A DNA stretch of 64,000 nt, from positions 151,762,501-151,826,500 of the forward strand of contig NC_092338.1 of the NCBI RefSeq assembly GCF_046630445.1, read 5' to 3'. This document shows positions 23,615-36,573 of the stretch, piece after piece. Numbering within the stretch: position 1 is the stretch's first letter; each line of letters starts with the position of its first letter. The translations under genes were made by a program, and so were the position numbers. Source of the stretch: Rutidosis leptorrhynchoides (Eukaryota; Streptophyta; Magnoliopsida; Asterales; Asteraceae). A model generated the notes under the pieces. It had not been told where the DNA came from. It saw nothing but the letters and a program-made list of their open reading frames with translations, and did not search any database.

Positions 23615-24963
23615 TGAAAGGACCCGTTCATATACATTATAAACGATTCACAATAGTTGATTACATTGCGAGGTATTTGACCTCTATATGATACATTTTA
23701 CAAACATTGCATTCGTTTTTAAAAGACAAACTTTCTTTACATCAAAAATTGACAGGCATGCATACCATTTCATAATATCCACTATCCAACTATAAATTGA
23801 TTTAATAATAATCTTTGATGAACTCAATGACTCGAATGTAACGTTCTTCGAAATATGCTATGAAAGACTCCAAGTAATATCTTTAAAATGAGTAAATGCA
23901 CAGCAGAAGATTTCTTTAACACCTGAGAATAAACATGCTTTAAAGTGTCAACCAAAAGGTTGGTGAGTTCATTAGTTTATCATAATCATTTATTTCCATC
24001 ATTTTAATAGACCACAAGAATTTCATTTCCAGTTTTCATAAATATACGTCCCATGCATAGAGACAAAAATAATCATTCATATGGTGAACACCTGGTAACC
24101 GACATTAACTAGATACATATAAGAATATCCCCTATCATTCCGGGATCCTCCTTCGGACATGATATAAATTTCGAAGTACTAAAGCATTCGGTACTTTGGA
24201 TGGGGTTTGTTAGGCCCAATAGATCTATCTTTAGGATTCGCGTCAATTAGGGTGTCTGTTCCCTAATTCTTAGATTACCAGACTTTAATAAAAAGGGGCA
24301 TATTCGATTTTGATAATTCAACCATAGAATGTAATTTCAATTACTTGTGTCTATTTCGTCAAACATTTATAAAAGCGCATGTATTCTCAGTCCCAAAAAT
24401 ATAAAGGGTAAAAAGGCAAATGAAACTCACCATACTGTATTTCGTAATAAAAATACATATAACGTCATTGAACAAGTGCAAGGTTGGCCTCGGATTCACG
24501 AACCTTAATTAATTATATATAATTATGTGTTGGTCAATATTTGTCTAACAAATTAGGTCAAGTCATAGTGTACCACAATCCTAATTCTCGAGACTAATAT
24601 GCAAAAGTCAACAAAAGTAAATTTGACTCAAAATAATTTCCAAAAATCTATACATGATTAATATATAGTTTAAATATCATCGTTTTATATTTTTAAATAT
24701 TTTTAAAAGATTTATTAGAGTAAATAATATAATTTATTTTTTAATAAATAAAATTTTATATTAAATTTATATAATAAAATATACTTTTATATATATTAAG
24801 TAATAAAATTTATAGGGTTCATTTAATATCATAAAGATAATATGATAGGTATTATTAAAGTAAGTTATTACACGTAGTAAAATATGTTTGTATCACATAT
24901 TTATTTGATAAAATAATATCTATAATGATAGTAAGTAAAAGTTGTATTATTTTGTAATAATAA
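23615..24963 (-). mobile_element. Element C 5' LTR, truncated
   Basis: Corresponds to the last 1.35 kb of the C LTR and matches 5201-6249 plus 15944-16242. The match stops at 24961-24963, where sequence of element D in opposite orientation begins, with a TAA/AA microhomology. It carries the uninterrupted B target site (24659-24663) and the intron-like module 23923-24430. The promoter half of the LTR is lost. Confidence 0.85.
23923..24430 (-). other. Intron-like module in LTR C (5' copy)
   Basis: Same donor-like ATG|GTGAGT (24430) and acceptor-like TATTCTCAG|GT (23923) as the 3' copy, 508 nt apart. Confidence 0.4.
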
Positions 24964-25802
24964 CAGTGTTTATTCTGAAACTTATATCCGCAAATTCTGG
25001 ACCATTACAAGAAATGTCCAAACGCAAGAAGAAGAAACGAATGGACAAAGCTCCGAAATAGAAATTGGAGTATAAATCGCAGCAAATAAGAGGGAGTATT
25101 AACTGTGGATGACAATGATGATAGGAAACAGAAATAGGGACATTGAAAAAATAAGGGGAGATACAAAGCCCGATAACAACGTATAAACTATAAACCATGG
25201 ATATTAATAGGAATAGCAATATAAAGACACGGTGGAATTAAGAATAGTATCACCCCAAGGTAATAGTAGAAGTAAACAGATTCTTCTGATGGAAGATTGA
25301 AAAGAAGGATGACAGAAATAATAATTAGGAAAAATATTAAGGATTAGAACTGGATTAAGCATTTTCATAATTTTTTGGATGTATGAACTAGAAAGAAAGT
25401 ATAGGAATGGTGAGAATAATGGAACGGAAGAGCTTAAATTTATAATGGAAATATCAGACAGAGTAATCGAGGCAGATCACCGTATTTAATTATAAAGATC
25501 TTAATTTCCTTACTCGCCGAAGAATCAAATCTTTTAGATTCCGAAAATTTTCTTTAAATCCCTTGAATTCCGGAATTCAACCCTGACTCTGCCAAAAGTT
25601 AAGACGAATCCTTACTTTTCCTATTTCAATCTTTTGCAATAGCTTCTCTCATACGCTCCGAGTAATTTAATTATTCTATTCAAATACCTAACGATGATAA
25701 AACTCTATTTATCAACTCATATTCGTCATGAAAATATTTTTATTGTTAGCCATGACGACCACACTCAAATTTCGGGACGAAATTTCTTTAACGGGTAGGT
25801 AC
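24964..25802 (+). mobile_element. Element D internal 3' end
   Basis: Reverse-complement match to about 18558-19990 of C, without the solo-LTR-like insert. It ends in the conserved palindrome and polypurine tract. No coding potential. Confidence 0.75.
25768..25802 (+). promoter_or_regulatory. Conserved palindrome and polypurine tract of D
   Basis: Perfect AATTTCGGGACGAAATTT at 25768-25785, then TTAACGGGTAGGTAC, then the LTR start TGTGACGAACC at 25803. Confidence 0.75.
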
Positions 25803-26117
25803 TGTGACGAACCGGGAATTTCCGACCAAATTTAAACTTAATCTTTCTATGATTTCGATACGACAAGCAAAGTATGTAATGTTGAGTCTAGAAAAGCTTG
25901 AAACTATGTTCGTGTATTCAATTGACCTTTGACTATTCCTGACGATTCACGAACAATTGTATAAAATTAAATATATATACTTATATGTATAAATGTAAAT
26001 ATATATAAATATAAATATAAGTGTATATACAATATTTTAAATTAATAAAGTACACTTTAATCATTTGAATTAAACATGTAAAAAGAATAAATAGAATGAT
26101 TAAGTAACTATTAAAAG

Positions 26118-26220
<103 letters not shown>

Positions 26221-27662
26221 TTCTATAAATAAGTATTATGATATATATATTGGTGTATATATATAAGATATAAATAATATAAGTATTGCATATATAATAT
26301 AATTACTAGATACTACATAATTAGTAAAATGTAATATTAATATATGAAATTACAAACTAAAATTATAGTTGTTCTATTAGTATTTACGCCAATATTATTA
26401 TTATATGTATATATAAGATATTTATATGAAATGGGATACATTTGATTACTAATATTATTGTTATTATTAGTAACATCATTATTATTGTAATTAGAGGTAA
26501 AAATTTTGATTTTAATTATTATTAAGATTATTATTATTATAATACACATTAAAATAAAAATCAATATTAACATTATGATACATTTATTAATAATAACATT
26601 TTTATTGATATAAATTATTACTATTAACATTATTGATAATATTATTATTAATTATTAGTATTTATAAAATTATTATTATTAATATTATTATTATTATTAT
26701 TATTATTATAATTATTATTATTATTAATCTATTTAATTATTTATATTAAAAATCGTCTTTATGGATTTGGAAATCATAATCTGTTTTACATCCTTGTCAA
26801 ACTATATCTGAGTTTTGTTATTGTCTCCTGTTGGTTACCAGTCAATCTCATCTCCTTAATACAAACAATATATGGAATCTGCTTTTTATTTTTTTTTATT
26901 TTTTTTATCTGTCCTTTCATCTGTTGTGTACTAGTCGACCTGCTCTTCAATAATAAAGATCGATACTCATTTTTTTTCTTTCTTTGGAAGTTATTCGATT
27001 ACCTCACTCTCTATATTAAATAAAACTTCCATTAATTATTATTATCTAACAATATAAACAAATTTTCTTAAAAATCTATCGATACCTCTGCTCGTCCGTT
27101 TTTTTATGGCCAAAACCGATTTTGAATCATATTTAAAAATGTAAAATTGCAGTTAGATTAGGAATCATGTATCTCAACTAACTGCAAAGTTTGAAACTCC
27201 AATTTTAGGTATTGATTTCGAATTTGCAAGTCAAAGTTTTAAATTGAAAAAGGTCAAACAATGTACTGCAGTCGAATTACAACTTTCTGTTATGATTTAG
27301 GTTTAATTGATATTCCAGATAGTTTCCATTAGTGAATTGAAAACTTTTTCGTGTTATATGTATAGGATATAGCATTTAAAAGAATCGAATTTGTATTTGG
27401 GTTTTATTATTATTATTATTATTTTTTTTTTTCTTCTTCGAACCTGTTTTAGCTAGTATAATTACATATTTTTTTTTTCTGTTCTGTTAATATAAACTCG
27501 TAATTCCAGGTTATTATTAATTAAGTTTTTAAAACTTAAAACAAAATATAGTAATTATATTATGATCATGTAAATTCTGGCCGAAGGAAGATTGAAGAAA
27601 AAGAAGAAGATACAGTGATAATTGTTAAATAAAATTAAGATGGGTATTGAAACAGAAATGCA

Positions 27663-27740
27663 TAGACGGCAGGCTGGTTAGGGTGTTTAAGTGTGAGCAT
27701 GGGGTTACGGGTTGAAACCCAGCTGGTGACATTTTTCTTT
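27663..27740 (+). other. tRNA-like (SINE-head) segment
   Basis: CTGGTTAGGGTGT (A-box-like, from 27674) and GGTTGAAACCC (B-box-like, 27710-27720) are followed by a T-rich ATTTTTCTTTT at 27731, as in tRNA-derived SINE heads. The C LTR lacks it. The B-box deviates from GGTTCGAAYCC by one base. An ATT microsatellite starts about 35 bp downstream. Confidence 0.42.
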
Positions 27741-27774
27741 TATCCAATTATTTTTGAGGTAGCTTTTCATTTTC

Positions 27775-27875
<101 letters not shown>

Positions 27876-28657
27876 TTATAGTTATTATTATTGTTATTGT
27901 TATTGTTATTGTTAGTACTAGTATTAGTAATCAAAATTGTTATTATGAAAATAAAGATTACTAATATAACTATTATTACTAATATTAATATTATCATTAT
28001 TGTTATGATTATTATTGTCATTAAAGTATTAGAACTACTATTATTATTAGTATTGTGAAAGTAATAAAAACTTATCACGAAAATTAGAATTTGTAGTATT
28101 TTAAAAATTATTAGTATTATTATTATTAACATAACTACTAATATTATTACCATTATCATTTTTGTTATCAGTGTTAACATTATTATTAAAGTTATTAAAA
28201 GAGTCAGTATTATCAAAACTATCACTTTTAACAAATAAATAATTTGTATATAAAATACACTTATTACATATACACTAATTATAATAATATTTCATGTAAC
28301 CATGTATCAAACATATTACATTTTTATATAAATACTTTCATACAATACACTATGGAATTTAACATTTAATACTAATCATAGATATAGATAGATATTAGTT
28401 ATTATAAATACATACAAAATAAACGAGTATAACATAAGGTATAATATATATAAGTAAAGTATGCAAATTTTTAATGAAATTTAATATAAATTCTATATAA
28501 CTACAAACATATAAAATTTATATAATTAATAAATGAAATTATGAGATTTCTATTATATGTTTTAATAAATACATAAATGTTATAGGTTCGTGAATCCGAG
28601 GTCAACCCTGCATTGTTCAAAGTCGTCATATGTATTTTTACTACAAAATACAGTATT

Positions 28658-29269
28658 GTGAGTTTCATTTGCTCCCTTTTACTCATTTCATTTTTGGGCT
28701 GAGAATACATGCAATGTTTTAATAACTGTTTTACAATATTTATATGCGTGAGTTTCATTAATCCCTTTTTAAATGCTTTTGCAATATATATTTTTGGGAC
28801 TGAGAATAATGCGCTGTTTTTATAACTGTTTTACGAAATAGACACAAGTAATTGAAACTACATTATATGGTTGAATGATCGAAATCGAATATGCCCCTTT
28901 TTATTAAGTCTAGTAATCTAAGAATTAGGGAACAGACACCCTAATTGACGCGAAATCTAAAGATAGATCTATCGGGCCCAACAAGCCCCATCCAAAGTAC
29001 CGGATGCTTTAGTACTTCGAAATTTATATCATGTCCGAAGGAGGATCCCGGAATGATGGGGATATTCTTATATGCATATTGTGAATGTCGGTTACCAGGT
29101 GTTCAATCCATATGAATGATATTTTTGTCTCTATGCATGGGACGTATGTTTATGAGAAATGGAAATATGAAATCTTGTGGTCTATTAAAAACTGTGAAAT
29201 GATTATTTATGTTAAACTAATGAACTCACCAACCTTTTGGTTGACACTTTAAAGCATGTTTATTCTCAG
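28658..29269 (+). other. Intron-like module in LTR D, with duplicated donor region
   Basis: Donor-like ATT|GTGAGTTTC at 28658 and again TGC|GTGAGTTTC at 28748, each followed by CCCTTTT and TTTTTGGG..CTGAGAAT. This is a tandem duplication of about 90 bp. Acceptor-like TTTATTCTCAG|GTATG ends at 29269. Length is 612 or 522 nt depending on the donor. Confidence 0.4.
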
Positions 29270-29593
29270 GTATGAAAGAAATCTTCCGCTGTGCAATTGA
29301 TCACATTAAAGATATTACTTGGAGTCATTCATGGCATATTTCAAAAGACATTGCATTCTAGTTGTTGAGTTCATCAAGATTATTATTAAGTCAATTATAG
29401 ATAGATATATTATGAAATGGTATGCATGCTATCAGCCTTAGATGTAATGAAAGATTATCTTTTCAAAAACGAATGCAATGTTTGTAAAATGTATCATATA
29501 GAGGTCAAGTACCTCGCGATGTAATCAACTGTTGTGAATCGTTTATTATCGATATGGACTTCGTCCGGATGGATTAGGACAGGTTTCTACAGT

Positions 29594-29605
29594 TGGTATC
29601 AGAGC
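29594..29605 (+). promoter_or_regulatory. Primer binding site of D (initiator Met-tRNA)
   Basis: TGGTATCAGAGC, two bases after the LTR end at 29591. Confidence 0.92.
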
Positions 29606-29975
29606 GGTGGTCTTAGCGAACCAGGTCTACATTAGTGTGTATAACTGATAAGTCATTAGGATGCATTAGTGAGTCTGGACTTCGACCGTGTCTACATGTC
29701 AAAATTTTTGCTTATCAGTAGTGTCGAAAATTATTTGCTTATCATCCTTAAAGTCTAGACACGTCTTACTGCCTCTATTGCATAGACAGTGTATAGATAA
29801 ATTCATATCTTAGCGTATCTGTTATTGTTACCTTTGCCTAATAGCTTCCGTAGATTCCTCTGTAACTTATGGGATTTTAGTATTATATATGCATATGTAA
29901 ATTATGTATTGCAGGGTACTAATCTACATCCTATAATCTATTTCTTATCGAAAATCCTTCGTCTGATCGTACGAG

Positions 29976-30125
29976 ATGAATCCCTCAACCAGTTCGAGTC
30001 CCTTAGATTTCGATAGCTATTCCGATAGTTATTCCAACAGCTATTACGATATGGAGTTTCACCTAAGCTCCGAAAGCAGTGTCACCAAAATGAATCAACC
30101 AATCATCCATCCCCAATTCATCTGA
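29976..30125 (+). pseudogene. Short Ser/Tyr-rich ORF of D (accessory ORF remnant)
   Basis: 49 codons, MNPSTSSSPLDFDSYSDSYS onward, ending in TGA after HPQFI. The part from DMEFHLSSESSVT aligns with the C remnant, where the frame stays open longer. A TTGCAG|G acceptor-like site lies about 60 nt upstream of the ATG. No domain recognised. Confidence 0.38.
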
Positions 30126-30737
30126 TGGGTTCGTAGTTGACTTAACCGATGGAGATGAGAAGAAGGCGATCCTTTCCACTCACCAACCTGCACTCTTGGT
30201 GAAGAACCTGAAGCACTTACCGGCGAACCTGTTCGTAATGCCATTTTCTCTCTCATTTTCAGAGTATCTCGCCACGACTATATCACAAGTCAGATTCAAA
30301 ACCTTATTCATTTGCTCGTTTATACCGACAATCATCCCGGAGTAATAAAGTCAATGAGTTTCGCGCCCGAGTTGTAGCCTTGGAAAATATGGTGCAAAAT
30401 GTACCAGCTTCAGCAACATCAACGGCATCAACTGTACCACCAGCAACAACACAAACCACAACAAGACACGCCTCAACATCACAATCGGTACCTCGAGCAT
30501 AATCATCAATCTACGAATCGTTCTACATCATTTATATTCGTTCGACATGACGATTATATAATCTCTAATGTTTTAGAGATTATATATTCTTATTCTAACG
30601 GTAAATCAAATGAGTTTAATATCATATTGACTCATTAAATCCATGATTATATCTGAAGAAAATATATATGTATATATATTTTCATAAAGATTGTAATTAA
30701 ATTTTTTTTTGAACAAACTGTTAATGGTGAAAATATT

Positions 30738-30760
30738 TTAACGGGTAGGTAATACCCGAG
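30738..30760 (+). promoter_or_regulatory. Second polypurine-like site inside D
   Basis: TTTTAACGGGTAGGTAATACCCG, the counterpart of 21606-21635 in C. Retained in both copies despite general divergence. Confidence 0.4.
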
Positions 30761-32103
30761 GAATATTTAGATTTCACCTTAATAAGTTACACTGTACATT
30801 CATCAAAACTGATTCAACAGTCATTTACTATCCTACTTACAACCACCGATATACAAATCCGTTCACCACAGAATAACCATATTCATTCAATTTCATATTT
30901 GGATTTTGACCTATCAGAATCCAACAAGTGGCATAATGAAGAAAACATTTGACAAAATAAAATTTGTTAGAAACAAACAAATTAACTATGAGGAATTTTG
31001 TTAAGAATCCATGCTAACTGTTCCTAGCTAACTGTTCCTAGCTAACTGGTTACATTTTATTTACCGCAGTTTAATTATCGCAATTTATATTCTCGCAATT
31101 TTATTTATCATCATTTAATTTCTGTTATTTATTTTACGCACTTTATTTATCGTCATTTAATTTTCTGTTATTTATTTTTACGCACTTTAAATATCGGAAC
31201 ACGTATACAAAGTTTTGATATATCATATCGACGCATCTATATATATTATTTGGAATAACCATAGGCACTCTATATGCAGTAATGTTGGAGTTAGCTATAC
31301 AGGGTTGAGGTTGATTCTACAATAATATATATAGTTTGAGTTGTGATCGAGTCTGAGACATGTACACGGGTCACGATACGTATTAATTAATTCGAATATT
31401 ATATAGTAAACTATATATGAATTATTATTTGTACTCTGCTAACTGAGGACTATCAACATTGGACAATTAAAATGAATTAAAATATTGATTATAATCTATG
31501 AAACTAAATAATTCTTCAAGTTTGCCACTTGATTTCATCTTAAACCTCATTTGTATCTTGACGATTCCAATCTGCGTTCAAACCTTTCATGATTCTTGAA
31601 AACACCTCAATCGGGAGGATGAACGAACCGCACTTCATCTACGGAAGAAAAGATCGATGCATATAGTTATGCACCTGAAAACATTCGGAACTTGAGTAAA
31701 CGTTTAACACGTATCTATGCTAACTTCTTTGGCGTTGTTATTACCGAAAATAACTTTGCAACTCTTTTTCACAATAGTCAGTTTTGTCACAGCTCCAGCC
31801 AGTCAACTTCGACTTCTCATTCGAAACAACCTTATTATAACCTTGATATATACGTTGTCTTTTCGCCTTCGTTACCGGGGAACTGTTTAAATCTCACAAA
31901 ATTAACAGTAAACGTACCAACAACTTCACTACTCTTTGGAGAAAGTCACTTCGATAAATCACTATATTTGTTCATTAATACACTATCATATACTCATCCG
32001 CGTTCTGTAACGAAAACTGCCATACCAATTATCGGGAGTCAGCAATCTGTACTTTGAAAACGCACAGCACATCTACATCAACAGTTATATGTATATGATG
32101 TTA

Positions 32104-34070
32104 TGCGAGGTGTATATAAAATAGTTATTAATTTTAGCAGAAAACACTATTAAATACGATACAATTTTACACAAGATATTTATTTATTTATAGAATGGAT
32201 ATACTTAAACCTTGCTACAACACTTATAGGCAGTGTACCTAATCGTACAGTAGTGTAGTTTTTAGTAAGTCCGGTTCGTTCCACACGGAAATCTTTAAAC
32301 AAAGCTCAACGCTATATTAGTTTACTTTTATAAAAATACAAACATATATATAAGTAATATTATTATTATAAAGGGGGGTTTTTACCGTTTAATGACCGGT
32401 TTGTCGATTTTAAAACTTTAGTCGCAGTTAAAACCTAATGTAAAATATTAAATAAATAAAAGACTTAAATTAAAACTTAAAGTAAATAACGATAATGAAA
32501 TTGCGAATAATAAAAGTGCGATAAACTTGCGATAATTAAAAAGTACGATAATTAAAAGTGCGATTAAACAACAATAAATAAAAGTGCGATAATTAGAAGT
32601 GCAATTAAATATAAAATAAAGGAAATTAAATATGAAATAAAAGAATTATGCTTATTTAAACTTCCGTAATCATGATGTTTGACGTGTTGATTTTAGTTTT
32701 ATGCCCATGGGTTAATTGTCCTTTGTCCTGGATTATTCAATATGTCCGTCTGGTTTTTGTCCATAACAGTCCATCAGTCATAAATATAAAGTGCGAGTGT
32801 CCTCGTCAAATTATTATTATACCCGAAGTTAAATATTCCAACTAATTGGGGATTCGAATTGTAACAAGGTTTTAATACTTTGTTTAATGAATACACCAGG
32901 TTATCGACTGCGTGTAAACCAAGGTTTTACTACTTTGTTAACAATTACACCAATTACCCTTGAATGTAATTTCACCCCTGTTTTAATTATTCTAGTGGCT
33001 ATTAATCCATTCCCGTGTCCGGTTAAATGAACGATTATTCGTACATATAAATACCCCGCCCATCGTGTCCGATTGAGTGTATATGGTAATTTATAGGGAC
33101 GCCCAATTGTAAATCTTTATATTAACATTAACAAACTTTCATTTAGTTAAACAAATATAAAGCCCATTAATAGCCCATAGTCTAATTTCCACAAGTGTCG
33201 TTCTTTTGTCCAAACCCCAATTATGGTACAAAGCCCAATTACCCAATTTTAGTAATTAGCCCAACATCATGATTACTTCGTTTTAAATAAGCATAATAAT
33301 AACTTAGCTACGAGACATTAATATAAAAAGGTTGAACATAACTTACAATGATTTAAAAATAGCGTAGCGTTACACGGACAGAATTTCGACTTACACCCTT
33401 ACAATATTCGCTAACATACCCTTATTATTAGAATTATAATTAAAATTAAAATATAAATTATAAATATAAATTTTACGTATGAATGAGGAAGAAAAAGATA
33501 TGAATTTTTGATCAGAATTCGGTTTGCTTTATAGGCAGAGTTGATTTTTGGGGCTCCGCGACTCGCGGCATATTTTGCCTTCAAACTCCGCGAGTCGCGG
33601 AGTTTGAAATTCCAGCTCACATCTTGGAGTCTTTCTCTGCCGACGGTTTTTATTATATATATAATATATATATATAATTAATATAATTAATTATATATTA
33701 TATTATATTTATATACATAGTTAACTTGTAATTTTTAGTCCGTTGCGTCAAGCGTTAAGAGTTGACTCTGGTCCCGGTTCCGGATTTTCGAACATCCTTG
33801 CGTACAATTTTATATTTTGTACTTTGCGTTTTGAATCTTGTACTCTTGTAATTTCGAGACGTTTCTTATCAATAATTGGAACCTTTTTGATTGTCTTTTG
33901 TACTTTTGAGCTTTTTGGTCGTTTGCGTCTTCAATTCGTCGAATCTGTCTTTTGTCTTCACTTTTTATTATTTAAATGAATATCACTTGTAAATAGAACA
34001 ATTGCAACTAAAAGCTTGTCTTTCTTGAGGAATAATGCTATGAAATATATGTTCGTTTTTAGCATTATCA
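32104..34070 (-). mobile_element. Athila-2 3' LTR
   Basis: 1967 bp on the minus strand, TGATAATGC to ACACCTCGCA. It lies next to the AAGTGTGGGAATAT polypurine-like tract (about 34071-34085). Inverted copy of 677-2649. The paired palindromes are at 33554-33568 and 33586-33602. It is inserted into element D at 32103/32104. Confidence 0.78.
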
Positions 34071-36154
34071 AATATTCCCACACTTGAGCGTTGCTTGTCC
34101 TCAAGCAATATTGTCTTGAAATACTAGAATCACTTCTTTATTCTTCACTCTTTGTACATCAGTGATTTCTATACGGCGGTATAAACAATGGTAGTAACGA
34201 TATGGTTTACAGTCCCACATGACTATAAAAATTTAGATACATTAAGGAAATTGGATCTTTATGAAAACATTTGATCTTTTGAAAATTAAATCTAGTTTTT
34301 ACCCTAGATAAGTTTTCCGGGATAACCCTTTACCGGTGTTTGCAAAATATTTTTGTGGGTTTGGTGGGGTTCAGAATTGAAAATTTTAGCTCAAAACTTG
34401 CTGTTTTGTGTCACCCACTTGCTAACCTTGTATTTGGAAAGCAACACGTCCAGTTTACTTGTTCTGTATATTACCTTTCGGCAAACTACCGTCCGGTTGT
34501 AAAGGAAAGCGTTGAACAAGCAACTGTTAAGGCAATGTCCCGTGACATGCTTTTGATTATGGTCTATAACGTGTCGGACGCAATTACTATCCTTGGTAGG
34601 AGCAATAGTAAAGCTCACCCTTATAATTTTTCGGTATGGCACAAGGTCATGTCTTTGACCATTATGCAACCACCGTTCTTACGGTTGACACCCGATTTAG
34701 TTCAGGTGACCTAATGAATTCCAGGTGAATTCCTAGGATTTTACGTTCAATGGTAATGAACGCATTGAAAATAGGGTTTTCAGAAAACAAATCGGTTTAT
34801 AATTTTGATCAAAATATTTTCTCGTTCAAGCTCGAGTTTAGACATCATTGAATTCCATGAGTTTGTAATTCTCAATCTTTAAGGTCAATCTCTAGGATTG
34901 AGTAATATCAGTCTTAAAAGCTGATTTTTGATCTTTAAGGAGATTATCCTTTCTGGGGATCTGATTCATTAGTCTTATCCAGCTAATTTGCATGGTGCCC
35001 CCCCCCATTGTACGAGATAAATTCTTCTCATGGTTAGGATAAATCTGACCACTTGGCGACCCTGTTTAATGCTGAGGTCCGTGGATTTCCTGCTGATTTT
35101 AGTGATGACTTTTCTAGATTTTTCGTCAACCTACAGCTGGTCTGGACGACAACTTCATGACCTAAATCAAGAAGCGCGTGTCTTTTTCGGAAGACTTTAC
35201 TTCCTTTTAATGATGGAATTGATTCATCGTGTAGATCCATCTCTTCTTTTCTTTCATCGGGTAAAACAGTTTAGTTTAGTCCAAAGCAAAAGTATTTTCA
35301 GTTATTTGTTACAGATATATGTGACATATGTTTAAGATAACTTGGTAAATTTTCCCACACTTGGCTTTTTATTTTTCTTTTTATCGTCCTCTATTCCATT
35401 TTAAATGAATTTTGACATTTTAGTTTGTTTCTTAATTTATGTCCTTTCCGAGGTAACAATAATTTCGGTGTTAAAACCTAGTTTTATCGTTCATAAATAT
35501 GTATAAACATGATTTTGAATTCATTTAATTGAAAATTTTGAAAAATCGTACTAGAATTGGGTAGTCAGTATATAAGACTAGGGCTGTTCTTTTTTTTATC
35601 AGAGAGCACTAGATTCTAATACAACTACTGCTTTACTAGTATTTTTAATGGTAACCAAGTGTTTAATATAAAAATTTTAAAATCCGAAAGAATTTAACCC
35701 CTTCCCACACTTAAGATCTTGCAATGCCCTCATTTGCAAGAAATCAGTAACAATTTAAATTATTGAGGGTGATTTGTGTGAAAATGATTAAATTTTACCA
35801 AAGTTTCCAAATATATTGGCGTTTGTTTGCTGAATGATAAATGGTGCACATCATTTGTTCATTCCGTCTTGTTGTTATTTCACATATATTTTGCATCTTG
35901 TCGTCAAAATTAGTTGCTTTTGCTGAACTTAATACCAGTCTTTGAAAATGCGTTGTTTTACCCTGTTGTGTACATAAGATAAACTGCAAACATATATACC
36001 TATTTTTGACGTTTGGTATATTACCCCACATTCAAAAATTATTAAAATCTAAGAATAAAAGTTAGATAATTATAAAAATGATTACAATATTAACAAAAGT
36101 ATTAAACGTATCAATAATTACAAATTACAAAATAAAAATAAAATAATAAGTAAA
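34071..36154 (-). mobile_element. Athila-2 non-coding 3' region
   Basis: No credible protein. The first 670 bp are shared with Athila-1 (1-676). Minus-strand AAGTGTGGGA-type purine runs recur (near 34080, 35355 and 35706) and again before ORFs (near 39953 and 40284). The one next to the LTR is the likely polypurine tract. A run of nine C lies near 35000. Confidence 0.6.
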
Positions 36155-36573
36155 CTAAGGATGATATTGGTACCAATAGGGGTTCCAGGCATAACCATAA
36201 GTGCTATAGAATGCTTCGGCAGGGTCATACGTAGGATATGGTGGCTGCATCTCTATAGACCAAGGAGGGAAGATGGGTTTCGGTGTAGGAATATAGTTTC
36301 TACCTATATGTTGGCAATGAGCTATGATCTGGTTCTGATGAACTTGCCAATCTTCAAATGCTCTCTGTCTAGCATTTTCGTATTCCTGAGAAGCTATAAA
36401 CCTATGCATTTCTTGCATCTCATTCCCCCCTCCTACATTACCTTGCTGCTGGTTTCTCTCCACCTGTGGATGTCTACCATGGCATCGTATTGCGGCGTTA
36501 TTTCGCCTCTTCAAAACTTTCGCACCATGGTATACATTTAAACCTATAGTATCGCGGGGTTCTGGTTCTTCTA
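36155..36573 (-). pseudogene. Athila ORF C-terminal part, out of frame with 36574-37506
   Basis: Open frame that continues the upstream ORF if read one base out of phase. It carries a basic stretch (KRRNNAAIRCHGRHP) and then a Gln-, Tyr- and Pro-rich tail (about 120 residues listed from 36514). The separation occurs at a run of seven G (minus strand; C run at 36582-36588) just before the stop of the first frame. A real frameshift, an assembly error in the homopolymer, or slippage are all possible; no joined product is assumed. Confidence 0.5.

Larger units (their letters stand above)
29592..32103 (+). mobile_element. Element D internal 5' part, cut by Athila-2
   Basis: Reverse-complement match to about 20825-23614 of C, shorter by deletions. 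It breaks off at 32103 where the Athila-2 LTR begins. The remaining part is not found on the far side of Athila-2 in this window. A second polypurine-like site is at about 30738-30760. No pol motifs. Confidence 0.78.

Noticed and set aside
34340-34714. 124-codon plus-strand ORF
   Set aside because: Antisense to the Athila-2 non-coding 3' region. The Athila-1 copy at 1-410 breaks the frame, and no domain is recognisable.
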